Source of the DNA: Melitaea cinxia
Lineage: Eukaryota; Arthropoda; Insecta; Lepidoptera; Nymphalidae
NCBI RefSeq assembly: GCF_905220565.1
Contig: NC_059406.1
Span: 12,596,001-12,660,000, forward strand
DNA: 64,000 nucleotides
Direction of reading: 5' to 3'
Below the pieces are notes generated by a model. The model had not been told where the DNA came from and did no database searches. It saw only the letters and a program-made list of their open reading frames with translations. Within the stretch, counting starts at the first letter, position 1, and each line of letters starts with the position of its first letter. Below are positions 24,201 to 33,105 of this stretch, in pieces. Position numbers and translations under genes: made by a program.

Positions 24201-26010
24201 TTTCAAAATGACAATCGTATGTTATAAAATATTTATTTATAACATATTTATTGATTCGTGTTCAGATGCGTAGTGTCGGTCGCGGCGAGGTGTTGGTCTC
24301 GCTGTGCTGGCAGCCCGCCGCCGCTCGACTCACCGTAGTTCTGCTTAAAGCGCGTAATCTACCCAAAATGGATGTCACCGGACTTGCTGATCCGTAAGTG
24401 TTCAAAACATTTATAGCTAGTTGTCTGTTCGAAACTTTTTCAGCGTAGATTACCCAATTTTGTCTGCCCGTTTGTCATTTAAACAGATACGTTAAGATGT
24501 ACCTGCTGTACAACGGGCAGCGCATCGCCAAGAAGAAGACGCACGTGAAGAAACGCACGCTGAACCCCGTGTTCAACGAGTCGTTCGTGTTCGAGGTGCC
24601 CGCCGCGCCCAACGCCACGCTCGACCACGTGGCGCTCGAGCTGCTCGTGCTCGACTGGGACCGCGTCACCAAGAACGAGGTACTTATAACCATTTGTGCA
24701 CCACATGCATATATGAGGAAGTGTTGTTAAATGAAAACAATAAATGTAGAGCAAGACAGTAACAAAAAAAAAATGTTATAAATATTTCTTTCCTAAACAA
24801 TGAGAGGTAAGGTCAATGAAGACAAGTGATGTTTTGCATGTCAAATCTTTAGGTATGCTTGACAGATGAATTTTGAAGGTCGAGGTACTTGCCCAGTCGG
24901 GCTGGTTCAGATTTTGAAGTGATTAATCATCCTGAGTTTGAGCTTCTTAATTTTTGCTGTGCCCTTACTAATTACTGGTATCGGTTCACTTTTTTGTAAC
25001 TCGGCGTGCAAAACTCACTAACTATAATATAGTCAATTGACTAAAGGGGTACGAACCTTTGTGGCATATCTAGCCGCCGCCATCTTGGTTTTTTTTTCAA
25101 AATTTCCGAGCACGGTAAAAGTGGTATATTTGGATAGAGGACACTTATACAAACAAAAAATGTTGTATAACATGTTATCTTAAAGTGTCACGTTTCCGAG
25201 ATATTTAGAAGTAAAGATCGCCATATGAGTCCAAAGGCGATCATTGAAAATCGAGTAATTACGCGTGTATGTGCATTCTATTGTCTTCAAATTTTAGTTT
25301 GTACCTACCTATGTACAAAAGGAGGTATCGGCAAACATTTGCAAACTACATACTATGGATATTTAAATCACTTATATATCATTGTCATTTCAGCCTATCA
25401 CAGTCCACTGCTGGACATAGGCCACCACAAGTTCACGCCAAAAGTGGCGTGAACTCATGAATTTTGCCCATAGTCACCACGCTGGGCAGGCGGGTTGGTG
25501 TCCGCAGGGCTGGCTTTGTCGCACCGAACAAGCTGCTGGCCGTCTTCGGCCTGTGTATTTCAAAGCCAGTAGTTGGATGGTTATCCCGCCATCGGTCAGC
25601 TTTTAAGTTCCAAGGTGGTAGTGGAACTTTGTTATCCCTTAGTCGTCTCTTACGATACTCACGGGAAGAGGGGGTGGCTATATTCTTTACTACCGTAACC
25701 ACACAACACTTATATATAATAGAATTAAACATCGCAATTTAAAACCAAACTGAATTATTGACAAAGGTTTTTTGATCTTAGAAGAGAGTAAAATTTTACG
25801 TGACCTTTGCGGAATCAGTCGTGCAGTTCAGGGCACTATTGGAAGCTGTTGATCTAAATGAACAAATGCATGAAAGACTTAATTTGTTTGCAGGTGATCG
25901 GTCGGCTCGAGCTGGGCGCGGAGGGCGCGGGCAGCGCGCGGCACCACTGGCGCGAGGTGCAGGCGGCGCCGCGCCGGCAGATCGCCGACTGGCACAAGCT
26001 CAAGGAGTGA
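9380..26010 (+). CDS. Syt4: Synaptotagmin-4 (nine coding exons; 5' end missing)
   Basis: Vesicle membrane protein with two C2 domains, involved in regulated exocytosis and, in flies, postsynaptic retrograde signalling. Coding exons: 9380-9505, 10106-10275, 11158-11309, 20632-20766, 21706-21819, 23792-23903, 24266-24393, 24487-24679, 25894-26010. All introns are GT-AG and all phases match, giving 415 visible residues (residue 1 is the split first codon). Residues about 8-30 are a membrane span followed by TRRR; about 43-140 a Pro/Ser-rich linker; about 143-265 C2A; about 277-413 C2B ending in the WHKL motif. C2A has Ser230 (LSFDR) where Ca2+-binding synaptotagmins have Asp, a known mark of the Syt4/11 subfamily. 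C2B keeps acidic ligand positions D306, D312, D369, D371 and E377, and the basic KKKT strand. The first coding exon is absent, probably left of the window. Subfamily assignment is firm from C2 sequence and exon continuity. Confidence 0.95.
9506..10105 (+). other. Syt4 intron
   Basis: AT-rich intron sequence of 600 bases. I see no repeat or ORF of note. It ends in an ordinary acceptor (CTTAG at 10101-10105). Confidence 0.8.
10106..10275 (+). CDS. Syt4: Syt4 exon: basic/proline-rich linker
   Basis: Joins the previous exon in phase to give a Gly, then encodes GKRGPDKALVF followed by an Arg/Pro-rich linker ending PPQPQPPANP. Donor CCG|GTAAAT; the exon ends on a complete codon. The boundaries are set by an in-frame TGA at 10078-10080, which excludes an earlier start. 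This linker is low-complexity and varies between species, so its extent rests on the splice sites and frame. Confidence 0.82.
10700..11118 (+). mobile_element. Deletion remnant of a tyrosine-recombinase-type (Crypton-like) element
   Basis: At 10781-10888 there is an ATG reading frame of 35 codons beginning MDSDDDICTPPDILE and containing LLPEKSRKLYE, then a stop. The LLP-KS--YE pattern recalls the start of insect tyrosine-recombinase/ZMYM-like transposon proteins; this is recognition from memory, not a search. The rest of such a protein (several hundred residues with the R...H-R...Y catalytic set) is absent. About 110 bases downstream lies a large imperfect hairpin, 11001-11118, with arms starting TATGCAACTG and a GC-rich tip. 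It is read as an internally deleted, non-autonomous copy. The true boundaries are uncertain. Confidence 0.4.
11001..11118. repeat. Imperfect inverted repeat (hairpin), about 55-bp arms
   Basis: TATGCAACTG at 11001 pairs with CAGTTGCATA at 11109-11118, and GGGTATTAAAACAC pairs with GTGTTTTAATACCC further in. The centre is a GAAACGAGCGCAGCGAGTTTC-like tip. It is probably the terminal structure of the adjoining transposon remnant. Confidence 0.75.
11158..11309 (+). CDS. Syt4: Syt4 exon: end of linker and start of C2A
   Basis: Acceptor GTCCAG|CCC at 11157/11158, donor CG|GTGAGT. It encodes a Pro/Glu-rich linker and then GELHFKLR, the first beta strand of C2A. It ends in phase 2, matching the following exon 9.3 kb away. 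Confidence 0.9.
12237..12295. repeat. (TA)n microsatellite, about 29 units
   Basis: Uninterrupted TA dinucleotide tract of 59 bases in the long Syt4 intron. It is immediately followed by a fragment (about 12305-12385) that in reverse complement matches the interior of the AACCGACTTC-type elements at 30380-30465 and 45820-45905. Confidence 0.97.
13027..13371 (+). mobile_element. RTE-type LINE 3' end (5'-truncated)
   Basis: Runs from GCTGTGTGGCTACGGCAC to the tail GCAGTGGACTTTATAGGC followed by repeated ATG/ATGATG. Two further copies, in reverse orientation, lie at 25391-25709 and 53925-54262. The tail CCTATGTCCAGCAGTGGACT also ends the reverse-transcriptase fragment at 55500-56545, tying the family to RTE-like LINEs. 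Confidence 0.7.
16164..17776 (-). mobile_element. Helitron-like element, about 1.6 kb, minus orientation
   Basis: Read on the minus strand it begins A|TCTATATATTAATACGTG and ends GGGCAGCTAG|T. This is the 5'-TC...CTAG-3' pattern inserted between A and T expected for Helitrons, with a short AGAG...CTCT stem just before the 3' end. No Rep/helicase coding was recognised, so it is non-autonomous. A head of the same type lies at 50880. Confidence 0.55.
17777..18845. other. Intron stretch, degenerate repeats only
   Basis: AT-rich with phrases such as GGCGGCCACCCAATATGGCGG at about 18208-18228 and several ATCAAATGAAA-type repetitions between 18270 and 18480. This suggests an old repeat of unknown family. 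No gene is supported. Confidence 0.4.
18846..19145 (+). mobile_element. SINE fragment, tRNA-derived family
   Basis: Contains a box-B-like GGTTCCATTCCCGCACGGG, the body phrases CCGTGCCTCGAAGAGCACG and GGAGCAGCGTGGTGGATTAAG, and the tail GACCTATGCCCATCAGGGGG. These match in order the fuller copy at 22489-23584. The tRNA-like head is mostly missing. Confidence 0.7.
20241..20277. repeat. (GAT)n microsatellite
   Basis: Seven or more ATG/GAT units with one interruption (GATAATGAT), preceded by a T-rich run. Confidence 0.9.
20632..20766 (+). CDS. Syt4: Syt4 exon: C2A strands 1-4
   Basis: Acceptor TTTTTACAG at 20623-20631, donor AG|GTAAGG. It encodes YENEKSALVVSVVSCQGL, then DPYVKLQLLPD and the basic HKVKTR. 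The loop between QGL and DPYVK is short, and the position of the first Ca2+-binding Asp of Syt1-type C2A holds no Asp. Confidence 0.93.
20850..21150 (-). mobile_element. SINE-like repeat 'A', near full-length copy
   Basis: On the minus strand this ends GTTTGCCGACCTAGTGACAT followed by an A-rich tail (the T run at 20853-20870 on +). Seven further full, partial or interrupted copies occur at 1479-2800, 24870, 31018, 38700, 45293, 50548 and 50680, all sharing GTTGCAGGCGTC and CGCTTACCATCA phrases. Its tail resembles a 3' module common in Lepidopteran SINEs and LINEs. It sits inside a Syt4 intron. Confidence 0.65.
21706..21819 (+). CDS. Syt4: Syt4 exon: C2A middle, with Asp-to-Ser change
   Basis: Acceptor TTATAG|AG at 21705/21706, donor AG|GTAATT. 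It encodes VVRKTRCPVYDEDFTFYGI and HFVVLSFDR. The Ser before FDR (residue 230 of the visible protein) replaces the Ca2+-ligand Asp found in most synaptotagmins and is diagnostic of the Syt4 class. Confidence 0.94.
22041..22405. mobile_element. Inverted-repeat element enclosing a tRNA-like sequence
   Basis: TAAACATTTTTTAATATCAT at 22041-22060 is the exact reverse complement of 22386-22405. A second inverted pair lies just inside (ATCAAAAATCGA at 22061 and TCGAAATTTTTGAT at 22337). Between them are a tRNA-like sequence (22074-22145) and, on the minus strand, a common Lepidopteran repeat with the phrase GTGGTCTCTAACTACCTCTA (22189-22208). Mechanism and family are unknown. Confidence 0.55.
22074..22145 (-). 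tRNA. tRNA-like sequence or tRNA pseudogene (anticodon region GGT)
   Basis: On the minus strand a 72-base cloverleaf can be drawn. Acceptor CGTTCCA pairs perfectly with TGGAACG; the D-arm is GCTTAATTGGCTAGAGC; the anticodon stem is CCGAC/GTCGG with loop ACGGTCA; the T-arm contains the box B GTTCGATCC. Base 33 is C, not the nearly universal T, and one T-stem pair is A-C, so a working Thr tRNA is doubtful. It lies within an inverted-repeat element, which favours a mobilised or pseudogene copy. Confidence 0.45.
22489..23584 (+). mobile_element. tRNA-derived SINE with 11-bp target duplication, split by a later insertion
   Basis: Flanked by TTAAAAACTAG at 22478-22488 and 23585-23595. The head (22489-22579) is tRNA-like, with an A-box-like TTGGCGCAACGG and B-box GGGTTCGATCCCC. 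The body resumes at 23334 with TGCATTGGCC and runs through CCGTGCCTCGGAGAGCACG to the tail GGGATACAGGCTGAAGCG. Together about 340 bases belong to the SINE; the middle is a separate 750-bp insertion. It lies in a Syt4 intron, sense orientation. Confidence 0.85.
22580..23329. mobile_element. 750-bp terminal-inverted-repeat element inside the SINE
   Basis: Ends CGACGGGTGCAAAGTAAAAA (22580-22599) and its exact reverse complement (23310-23329), with weaker pairing for another 10-15 bases. It is flanked by a 4-bp duplication ATTT (22576-22579, 23330-23333); removing the element and one copy restores an uninterrupted SINE sequence (AAACATTTGCATTGG). There is no transposase reading frame, so it is non-autonomous. 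A 4-bp duplication argues against hAT, mariner, PIF and piggyBac. The superfamily was not identified. Confidence 0.85.
23792..23903 (+). CDS. Syt4: Syt4 exon: end of C2A
   Basis: Acceptor GTCAG|A at 23791/23792, donor AAG|GTATGA. It encodes YSRDEIIGEVVAPL and EIQPRSLK, the last C2A strands and the start of the C2A-C2B connector. It ends in phase 0. Confidence 0.93.
24266..24393 (+). CDS. Syt4: Syt4 exon: start of C2B
   Basis: Acceptor GTTCAG|ATG, donor CC|GTAAGT. It encodes GRGEVLVSLCWQP and KARNLPKMDVTGLADP, carrying the first two C2B Ca2+-ligand Asp positions (D306, D312). The ATG at its start is internal, not an initiator. Confidence 0.95.
24487..24679 (+). CDS. Syt4: Syt4 exon: C2B core
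   Basis: Only 93 bases after the previous exon. It encodes YVKMYLLYNGQRIAKKKTH, LNPVFNESFVFEVP and LDWDRVTKNE, which include the poly-Lys strand and the acidic loop residues D369, D371 and E377. Very GC-rich, with G/C at most third positions. Donor GAG|GTACTT. Confidence 0.96.
24680..25893 (+). other. Last Syt4 intron
   Basis: 1.2-kb intron holding a short repeat-'A' fragment (24870-24975, AGGTCGAGGTACTTGCCCAG) and a reverse-oriented RTE LINE tail (25391-25709). The rest is AT-rich with nothing recognised. Confidence 0.75.
25391..25709 (-). mobile_element. RTE-type LINE 3' end, minus orientation
   Basis: Reverse-complement copy of the repeat at 13027-13371: CAGTCCACTGCTGGACATAG at its start and GGTAACCACACAAC-like sequence at its end. 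Small open frames within it on both strands are repeat-derived, not genes. Confidence 0.7.
25894..26010 (+). CDS. Syt4: Syt4 last coding exon: C2B end and stop
   Basis: Acceptor TTTGCAG|GTG at 25893/25894. It encodes VIGRLELG, HHWREV, RRQIADWHKLKE and TGA at 26008-26010. WHKL is the C-terminal WHXL motif of synaptotagmins. More than 65% GC. Confidence 0.96.
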   Translation: MIGRLELGAEGAGSARHHWREVQAAPRRQIADWHKLKE

Positions 26011-26229
26011 GCGTCTTATATACCCCCCACCTCGCCTGTCTACACACTTACCCGCAACCCCTAATACTGACCCACACCCACACTCCTGAACACTCACTCA
26101 AAGATATTGAAATCCTGTGAAAGAAAAGTCAACCAAGTTTCTTCCTCGATCATCAAGTCAAGTTTTTTCGATGTCAATAGTTCGAAATTTTTCAAATTCA
26201 AAAAATATATATTATATTCTACAACTAGA

Positions 26230-26235
26230 AATAAA
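26230..26235 (+). terminator. Syt4: Possible Syt4 polyadenylation signal
   Basis: AATAAA 220 bases after the stop codon. In AT-rich DNA the hexamer is common by chance, and later ones (for example about 27556) are equally possible. The 3' UTR end is therefore unknown. Confidence 0.2.
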
Positions 26236-29200
26236 GCTATTTCCTCCGTCAGTTTACTTCGTGCAGAGCGAGGGTTAGCTTGACGGGATTACAAATTATG
26301 TTGAATCATGTCGCAAATTAGAAATGTCGTAGATATCTTGACTTAGAGAAGGAAAATACTTCTTTCGTTATAAGATCCAATCCTGAAAACGAGATGAGTA
26401 AAAACGAACTTAAAAAATTCTAATTAAATGAGATATGATTCAATTCAGCATGATGATACAAATATGTTCGCTGTAAAACTGATGTCGAGCATCAACTTTC
26501 TCTAACCGAACTAAAGAATATACCTAATAGACCTAATACTTCTGTTAAACTGTCTATCTTAGATTTTACAGTTTAGATATGAGATATATTGCTTCATTAA
26601 GAAATTCGCAGATAGACAGTTTATGGAAACCATCGTTCATCGACAATAGGAATATCCGTCAATCGTCATACAAAATATATTTAAATCTATACAAACAACT
26701 TATGGTAGGAATCAAATATCTGTCTCTGTTTATGCTTATTGTGGATAGAATTTTGACACAGTTAGTATGGAATTCTGTGTCTTAATCTATTCCATCAAGT
26801 AAACAAAGTCAGACATAAATAAATTATTGAAACTGGGTGTTGGCAAAATAAAAAAGAATTCGTATTTTTCAGAAAATATAAAATGTAGTAAATTCGAATA
26901 TCGCGAATTACCTTAAAATTTTTTTTTTTTTTTTGATTGTACAAAAATGGTAACAAAATATTTTTTTTTAACATCATATTTTCGAGTAACAGAAGTATTT
27001 ATTTGAAATACATTTATAATATTATATTTAGAAATCATTCCATTTAATTAAAACTACTTTCATTCCAATACATCAGATTATTACCGAAATTAAAAATATA
27101 TCAAAATAATGCAATTTTCGAAACGATTGTGTATTAATAATTGGGCCAAATCAAATAAAAAATTGCACAATTTGCACGTATAATTTCAAAAAAAAAAACA
27201 AATCTTATTAATATAAAATAATACCTACTTAAATTAGCATACAAACTAAATATAAACTAAAACTGAATTCTCATAATTAAAATAACATATTACGTGTCAG
27301 TAATGGAATTCCAAATGTATTAATAAGATGACTATTATGAAAATAAAAGAATCATAATCGGGTAAGCGAGATATTAGCCAAAGTCCAAAAGCAGGTGAAC
27401 TTTTATTTAGAGTTAATTGAGAATGTTAAACGTAGTGATATTTTGTATTAGATAGACAAATTTATTTCATTAATCATGTTTAGAGTATTTATTTTATTTA
27501 TTTTTTTCTTAAATATTCACACACACACACACAAACACTAATCTGTCACCCGAAATAAATATTGTTTATAAACGCACACTATGTTACGTCTGTTAGTCGT
27601 CTCTCAGATAATTAGATATTAACGTGTCATATTTATATTCGTCAATATTTTTCTGTTATGCAAATTAAAAACGAATATCAAACCATATTAAAATGTATTG
27701 ATTATAACTAAAACCTTATAGTCCAGATAACTTAATCAACCTCTTTTTAAATTGTAACCTTGCCAAATATTTAAAAAAAAAAACGCAGATTTCAAAAATG
27801 TGCGTAATAGAGAAATGTTGATTTTTTTAAATTAGAGCAACGATAGAATAATTACGCTCTATTTTATAATTAATTATATTATATTCTTAACATATCTAAT
27901 TGTAAGACACACTAAAATTGACACATTACTTATATAAGTATGATTTATATGATCTGTGTAAATTTATTTGCGACCAAGTTGAAAATGAGTCGCTCTCCTG
28001 CTTTTTCTTAGATAGGAGTTAGCAATAAGACAAATTTATTTTCCAGAAAGTGTAAACACTGTTTTAGACGGTCTTGATTTTAAAATTAATCTTAAAAAGA
28101 ACCTCTAAGAGATCGAAGTACTCGATAAAAAATCTAATTCTTTAAGATATAATTATTAACATCTCATCAAATACGTTTAATTATAATATTAAGGTTATCT
28201 TTGAGAGACATAAATACTCGTACATAAATAATGAAATGAACAGAAATTGAGCACAATTCACATTTTAAAAACTTAAATTCTTATTTCAAAAAAGTTTTGG
28301 TTAAAAAACTATTTTTTATCAATTTCCAAACTTATTTACCCAGTAAACAGCCTGTTGGATTCATTACATAAAAAAAAAAATGTAAATTGTGCCATTTCAT
28401 ACCACGAATATGAACACAGGATTATGAAACATAAATATTGACTATATTTTCCTAATTTATTTTAGTTTGTAAAAATATCACTGTAAGTATATAATATTAA
28501 TATTTATAAGAAAAATTATTCAGTTTATGCTATTTGATCAACCGCATTAATAACGTGAAAAAATACTCATATGATTAATAAAAAAAAAAAATATAGCTAT
28601 AGGATAGATGAAAAAAAAAATCTATTTTATACTTACTAGAATTACATTCATAATAAAATGAAACGACTCATTTGTCACAGCTTGAAGCTTATATAGCCTG
28701 TACCTTACAGACGCTGATTCCGTGAGATCTAGCGCGCACTGCAGTATGACAATTGATTGATTTTTTATTCATAATGTTCCAGAATTTCTGTAATAATTTA
28801 CATTGCAGTGCGTATTAGGTCTATTTTTTTCTGTAAGTGGTGTTATCTTTTTCAGCATATTCGACATCTTGTACTTTAGAATATAGTACAAAATTTACGA
28901 ATTTCATCTTCTATTCTCTTATTTCTCATTTAAAATTAAAAAAAAAAATGTCTAAACGTGAAGTCGTAGGTACCTTTTTCACGGATAAGATCAAAATTGT
29001 ACGTAATTTATATTTATTAGAGTTAAAACTGCAAAATTGTAATTACAAAAGTGGAAATAAACATCAAAACAATATATTTCTTTGTATAGTTTGTTTGACA
29101 TACAACTATAGCGACAATAAGAAAAAATAACTACTTATGATGCTATTTTTTTTTTCATATCAAATACTTTTGTTTAAAAGTAGTTTTGTAAAAAACATAA

Positions 29201-29741
29201 TAATTAATTAATCGAGCGTCGATTACTCATTATATTTACTTTATTTCATAATACGTAGTTTTGATAAATATGTCTATTAATAATTTGTGTATAGAATTTA
29301 ACGATCTCATTGTGTATGTATGTTTAATGCTACTCCATACTTCATACATTCCAGATGTACATGTAAATATTCATCGAAACATAACGAACACTCTACTCTC
29401 TATCTCTAAGGTAAATGTTTAATCTTAAGTATTACGACTTTTAGTTTAAGTTGAAATTCGTTTATAATTTGTTAATGTTTATGAGTGTAGTAGAAAAAAA
29501 AATATTGCAATTAAAAATGTACGTGTAAAAGCTACTAACTCACCGCACATGCTATACTGCGGCAGAAGACTAGCTATAAGCTAGACTAAGAAAATATTTT
29601 ATTAAGTTGTTATAGTTATTATTAAATTATTTTTTCCCTTTTTCATAACAGATAAGTTCTTATTGATTCTGATTGATATGTTTGTTGAATCGATGTTGTC
29701 TTCTGTCGCGGTCTAGCAGGAGCTAAACAAACGTCCTAAAT

Positions 29742-29847
29742 CGTATCACGTGAAAAATGTGACGTGTTCTGCAGTATATAGATATAAAGCAATTGCATTG
29801 GATTTGTCTTAAAGTAAGTTATAATTTCAGTGTTTTCACGTGATACG
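29742..29847. repeat. 15-bp perfect inverted repeat, 106 bp span
   Basis: CGTATCACGTGAAAA at 29742-29756 is the exact reverse complement of 29833-29847, with 76 bases between. Each arm contains CACGTG. It could be a tiny inverted-repeat element or a chance hairpin. Confidence 0.7.
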
Positions 29848-30139
29848 GTATAGACAATACTGATTGCATAGTCCAGCACACTAGAACAGATTCACTCCAC
29901 CAATATCAGATTTGTATACTAAGGAAATTTTAGTGAATAAAATATTGACTGGTGCTTTCACAATAATTGTACGTTTTATTTATACCCTTGTCCTATCCCT
30001 GTACACAAAAAAAAAAATAACATTAAAACTAGCACTTTGAATAAATGAAACGTAATTTATGTTCGAGATTTGACACGTAGTTTAATTGATTACTAAAATG
30101 AAATAATAATCCTTATATCATATTTGAATAATTGTGTTT

Positions 30140-30716
30140 GCTCGCAAACGAAAAAAAAACCGACTTCAATTACATCGACGAGTAATACAACGTAGATCGA
30201 CGAAAAAATAGTCAAGTAACTGCGCGTTATCAAAGATAGTTATCAGATCTCATAAAGTAGTTATCAGATCTCGATAAAATTTATATGTGACCACATGATA
30301 AACATCAGCTTTCGATTAAATTAAAAATTATCAAAATCGGTATACGCAGTAAAAAGTTATTGCGGATTTTCAAGAGTTTCCCTCGATTTATCTGGGATCC
30401 CATCATCAGATCCTGGTTTCCTTATCATGGTACCAAACTAGGGCTATCTTCTGTCCAACAAAAAAAGAATTATCAAAATCAGTACATTCAGTAGAAAGCT
30501 ATGCGGTATAATACAACGTAGGTCGACGAAAAAAGCGTCAAGTAAAAACGCATTATTAGATATAACTCGAAAAGTAGTTGTTAGATCTCAAATAAATTTA
30601 AATGGGACCAATTGGCACACACCACCTTTCGATTAAAACAAAATTTGTCGCAATCGGTCAACCCGGTCAAAAGTTCTGAAGTAACATACATAAAAAAAAT
30701 ACAGTCGAATTGAGAA
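30140..30716 (+). mobile_element. AACCGACTTC-type inverted-repeat element, 3' end lost
   Basis: Begins CAAACGAAAAAAAAACCGAC and follows the order of the better copy at 45596-46186 (ACAACGTAGATCGACGAAAA, GGATTTTCAAGAGTTTCCCT, GAATTGAGAACCTCCTCCTT). The closing GAAGTCGGTT end is missing; the sequence switches directly into a SINE tail at about 30717. Confidence 0.65.
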
Positions 30717-30790
30717 CCTCCTCCTTTCTTACATGGATAAAGAGGCCTATGACCAACAGTGAGATGTCACAGGCTGAATGCTGCCTAGTG
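30717..30790 (+). mobile_element. SINE 3' fragment
   Basis: TACATGGATAAAGAGGCCTA and CAGGCTGAATG match the tail of the SINE at 22489-23584. It is joined without spacer to the preceding element. Confidence 0.6.
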
Positions 30791-30805
30791 ATATATAATA
30801 ATAAT

Positions 30806-31157
30806 AAATTCTTTATTTTAACCAAAAAGTTACAGCTCTCTTCAGCATACAGATATTAGAATCGTGTGCATAACAGTTAACATGTATTTATAAATCAGGT
30901 ATAGGTATATAGTCAGGTAAAGGATCAGAACTTAATCCACCACGCTGCTCCAATGCGGGTTGGCGGATGGCTGAATTTAGACATATCCAGCATAAAATAC
31001 AGCCTTGCCAGCCTACCTTTTCTTTTTTTTTTTATGTCACTAGGTCGGCAAACAAGCGTACGGCTCACCTGATGGTAAGCGATCACTGTAGCTTATAGAC
31101 GCCTGCAACACCAGGAGCTCTGGTCACCGTACTCACCAACAGGAACACAATACTGCT
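30806..31157 (-). mobile_element. Composite of LINE/SINE tails in minus orientation
   Basis: 30806-30925 looks like a LINE 3' end read on the minus strand (AATAAAGAATTT-type tail). 30930-30965 is a reverse fragment of the SINE body (GCTCCAATGCGGGTTGGCGG). 31018-31157 is a 5'-truncated repeat 'A' beginning with a T run. The fragments are old and mutually interrupted. Confidence 0.5.
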
Positions 31158-31913
31158 TTTTTCTTTTAATTTTCTGAGAACACACTTTTATAGTAGTCGA
31201 CTGTTAGTACAGGCATTAAGCTGCATGTCCTTTGAATGGACGACTAGGCGTATGTATGTTTTAATGATATTCATTGATTTATTTATATCTAATGAGGGTA
31301 AACTTGTTAGCCTATGTGTTTTAAATTGCTTTCCTGTGGTTAATTAATGAAACAAAACAATAATTATCAATTGTATATTTGATATCAAATCTTAATACAT
31401 ATTACATGGCTTAACAAATTTGAAAATATATACTAACTTTTATCATTCATCGTAGCTATTGTGAGTTCAATTAAGATGCAAATGAGATCTGCTCCGTACG
31501 TAAATTGTCATTTTATAAAAACATAGCTTTTTTATTCACATATAAAACTATCCATTGATTTTTGAGAATTATGACACATCAATGAACTTACATTTTATAT
31601 CCACTGGACAATAATTTCATAATACATTTCAAGTCACACTGAATACATACAACAACTAATAACCCTATAAAAATTGTCATTTCGAATCATCTTCGTAAAT
31701 TCAATATGGTATATGTTTCAACTCATCTTAACGCGAGTCACTTTGTATGAAACAAATTTGTATACCTACCGTACATTTGTAGGCAAATGGTATACAAATA
31801 CAATTAACGGTCTTTCATTTATATAATGCATGTTGTATATCATCGTTAAATTTCTAACACCAAATATTGATGTCGAAATTACCAACTTATATAAAAAAAT
31901 ATAGACACCTATA

Positions 31914-32221
31914 TCTGTACAATGAAATAAAATTATGATGTCTCTTTGTAATATTAAAATAATCGCTTTTTACTTAATGAGTATGCATGTTTACACGATA
32001 CATATACCAAAATAACATTTTTACAATTTTAAGTCTGTCCGTCTGTTTGTTCCAGGTAATTTCTGAAACAGCTTAACCGATTTTGACACTGGCAGGTAGC
32101 TGATATAGTAAGGAGTAACTTAGGCTAAATTTATTTTAGAAATTTATTTGTTTTATATCTGCGAATTGAACAATAACTTTTTTGTTAAATTCCACGCGGA
32201 CGAAGTCGCGAGCACAGCTAG
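31914..32221 (+). mobile_element. Helitron-like element, 308 bp
   Basis: A|TCTGTACAATGAAATAAAAT at the left and GAGCACAGCTAG|T at the right, with CGCGGACGAAGTCGCGAG near the 3' end able to form a short stem. Ends and the A/T insertion site fit Helitrons. Related heads at 42356 and 50967 begin TCTATACAAATAAATAAAAT. No coding capacity. Confidence 0.6.
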
Positions 32222-33062
32222 TATTATATAAAAATAAAGACACTACTATATAGATTGCTACTGTGTTCTTTTAGTTACATATTTTCATTGCGCGATGTTT
32301 TTGATTGATTAGATTTCTAGCGAATGATGTCAATAAGTCAAAATCGCCAAAAATAACATAAGTGAAACTTCAACGATGATATGCAAATTTCTGTTTAACA
32401 AATATCAGCATTAAAATTCAAAATTTATTCCGTTGATAGTATTGTAATTCTACTAATGATAACTGAATCTAAGCTGTACCTATATTTATTTGTAAACACG
32501 CACATACGACCGTGTATCAAGATGAGTTGAACAATGTATAATTTCGTGTTCTATATCTAACAGTAACACTTTCACATACATTTTGATATGGTCACACAAT
32601 ACCATCTATAAATTAACACAATTACGTAAACATGGAAAACACCTAATCACATTACAACATTACATTTAACTCAAACTCTGAGAACCGTCGCGAACGCTCG
32701 CAGGCTACGCAGTACAATCATATTGTCATTTTAATACAACTACGCGGACGTCTCTTTGATTTCATCTAGCTGACGAAGATCACATAAACATATCATAGAA
32801 AAATTATCAACTGTCATGCTTGCTTGTCAAGAAAAAAAAATATTTTATAGTACAACATATGGCAAATAAACAATTTGTTCGAATCACAAACAACATTATT
32901 TCAAAGGAAATCGTTTTATTTTGTTTTATTTATTTATTCAAACATTAAAACTTCATATGAATCATATATTCGACAACGATATCAATAGCTAGAATACTTA
33001 ATAGTAATAAAACTCGAGATCACATCAATGTGAATTGTGAGCCAAAGATTGAATGCAACGGG

Positions 33063-33105
33063 TCATATATTCTGGATCATATATTTTGGATCATATATTT
33101 TGGCT
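33063..33105. repeat. Short tandem repeat, three units of about 15-16 bp
   Basis: TCATATATTCTGGA, TCATATATTTTGGA and TCATATATTTTGGC in a row. Confidence 0.85.

Noticed and set aside
24475..24754. Minus-strand open frames opposite the Syt4 C2B exon
   Set aside because: Shadows of the GC-rich C2B exon; the plus-strand frame is spliced and clearly homologous.
25879..26097. Minus-strand open frame opposite the last Syt4 exon
   Set aside because: Shadow of the GC-rich terminal exon.
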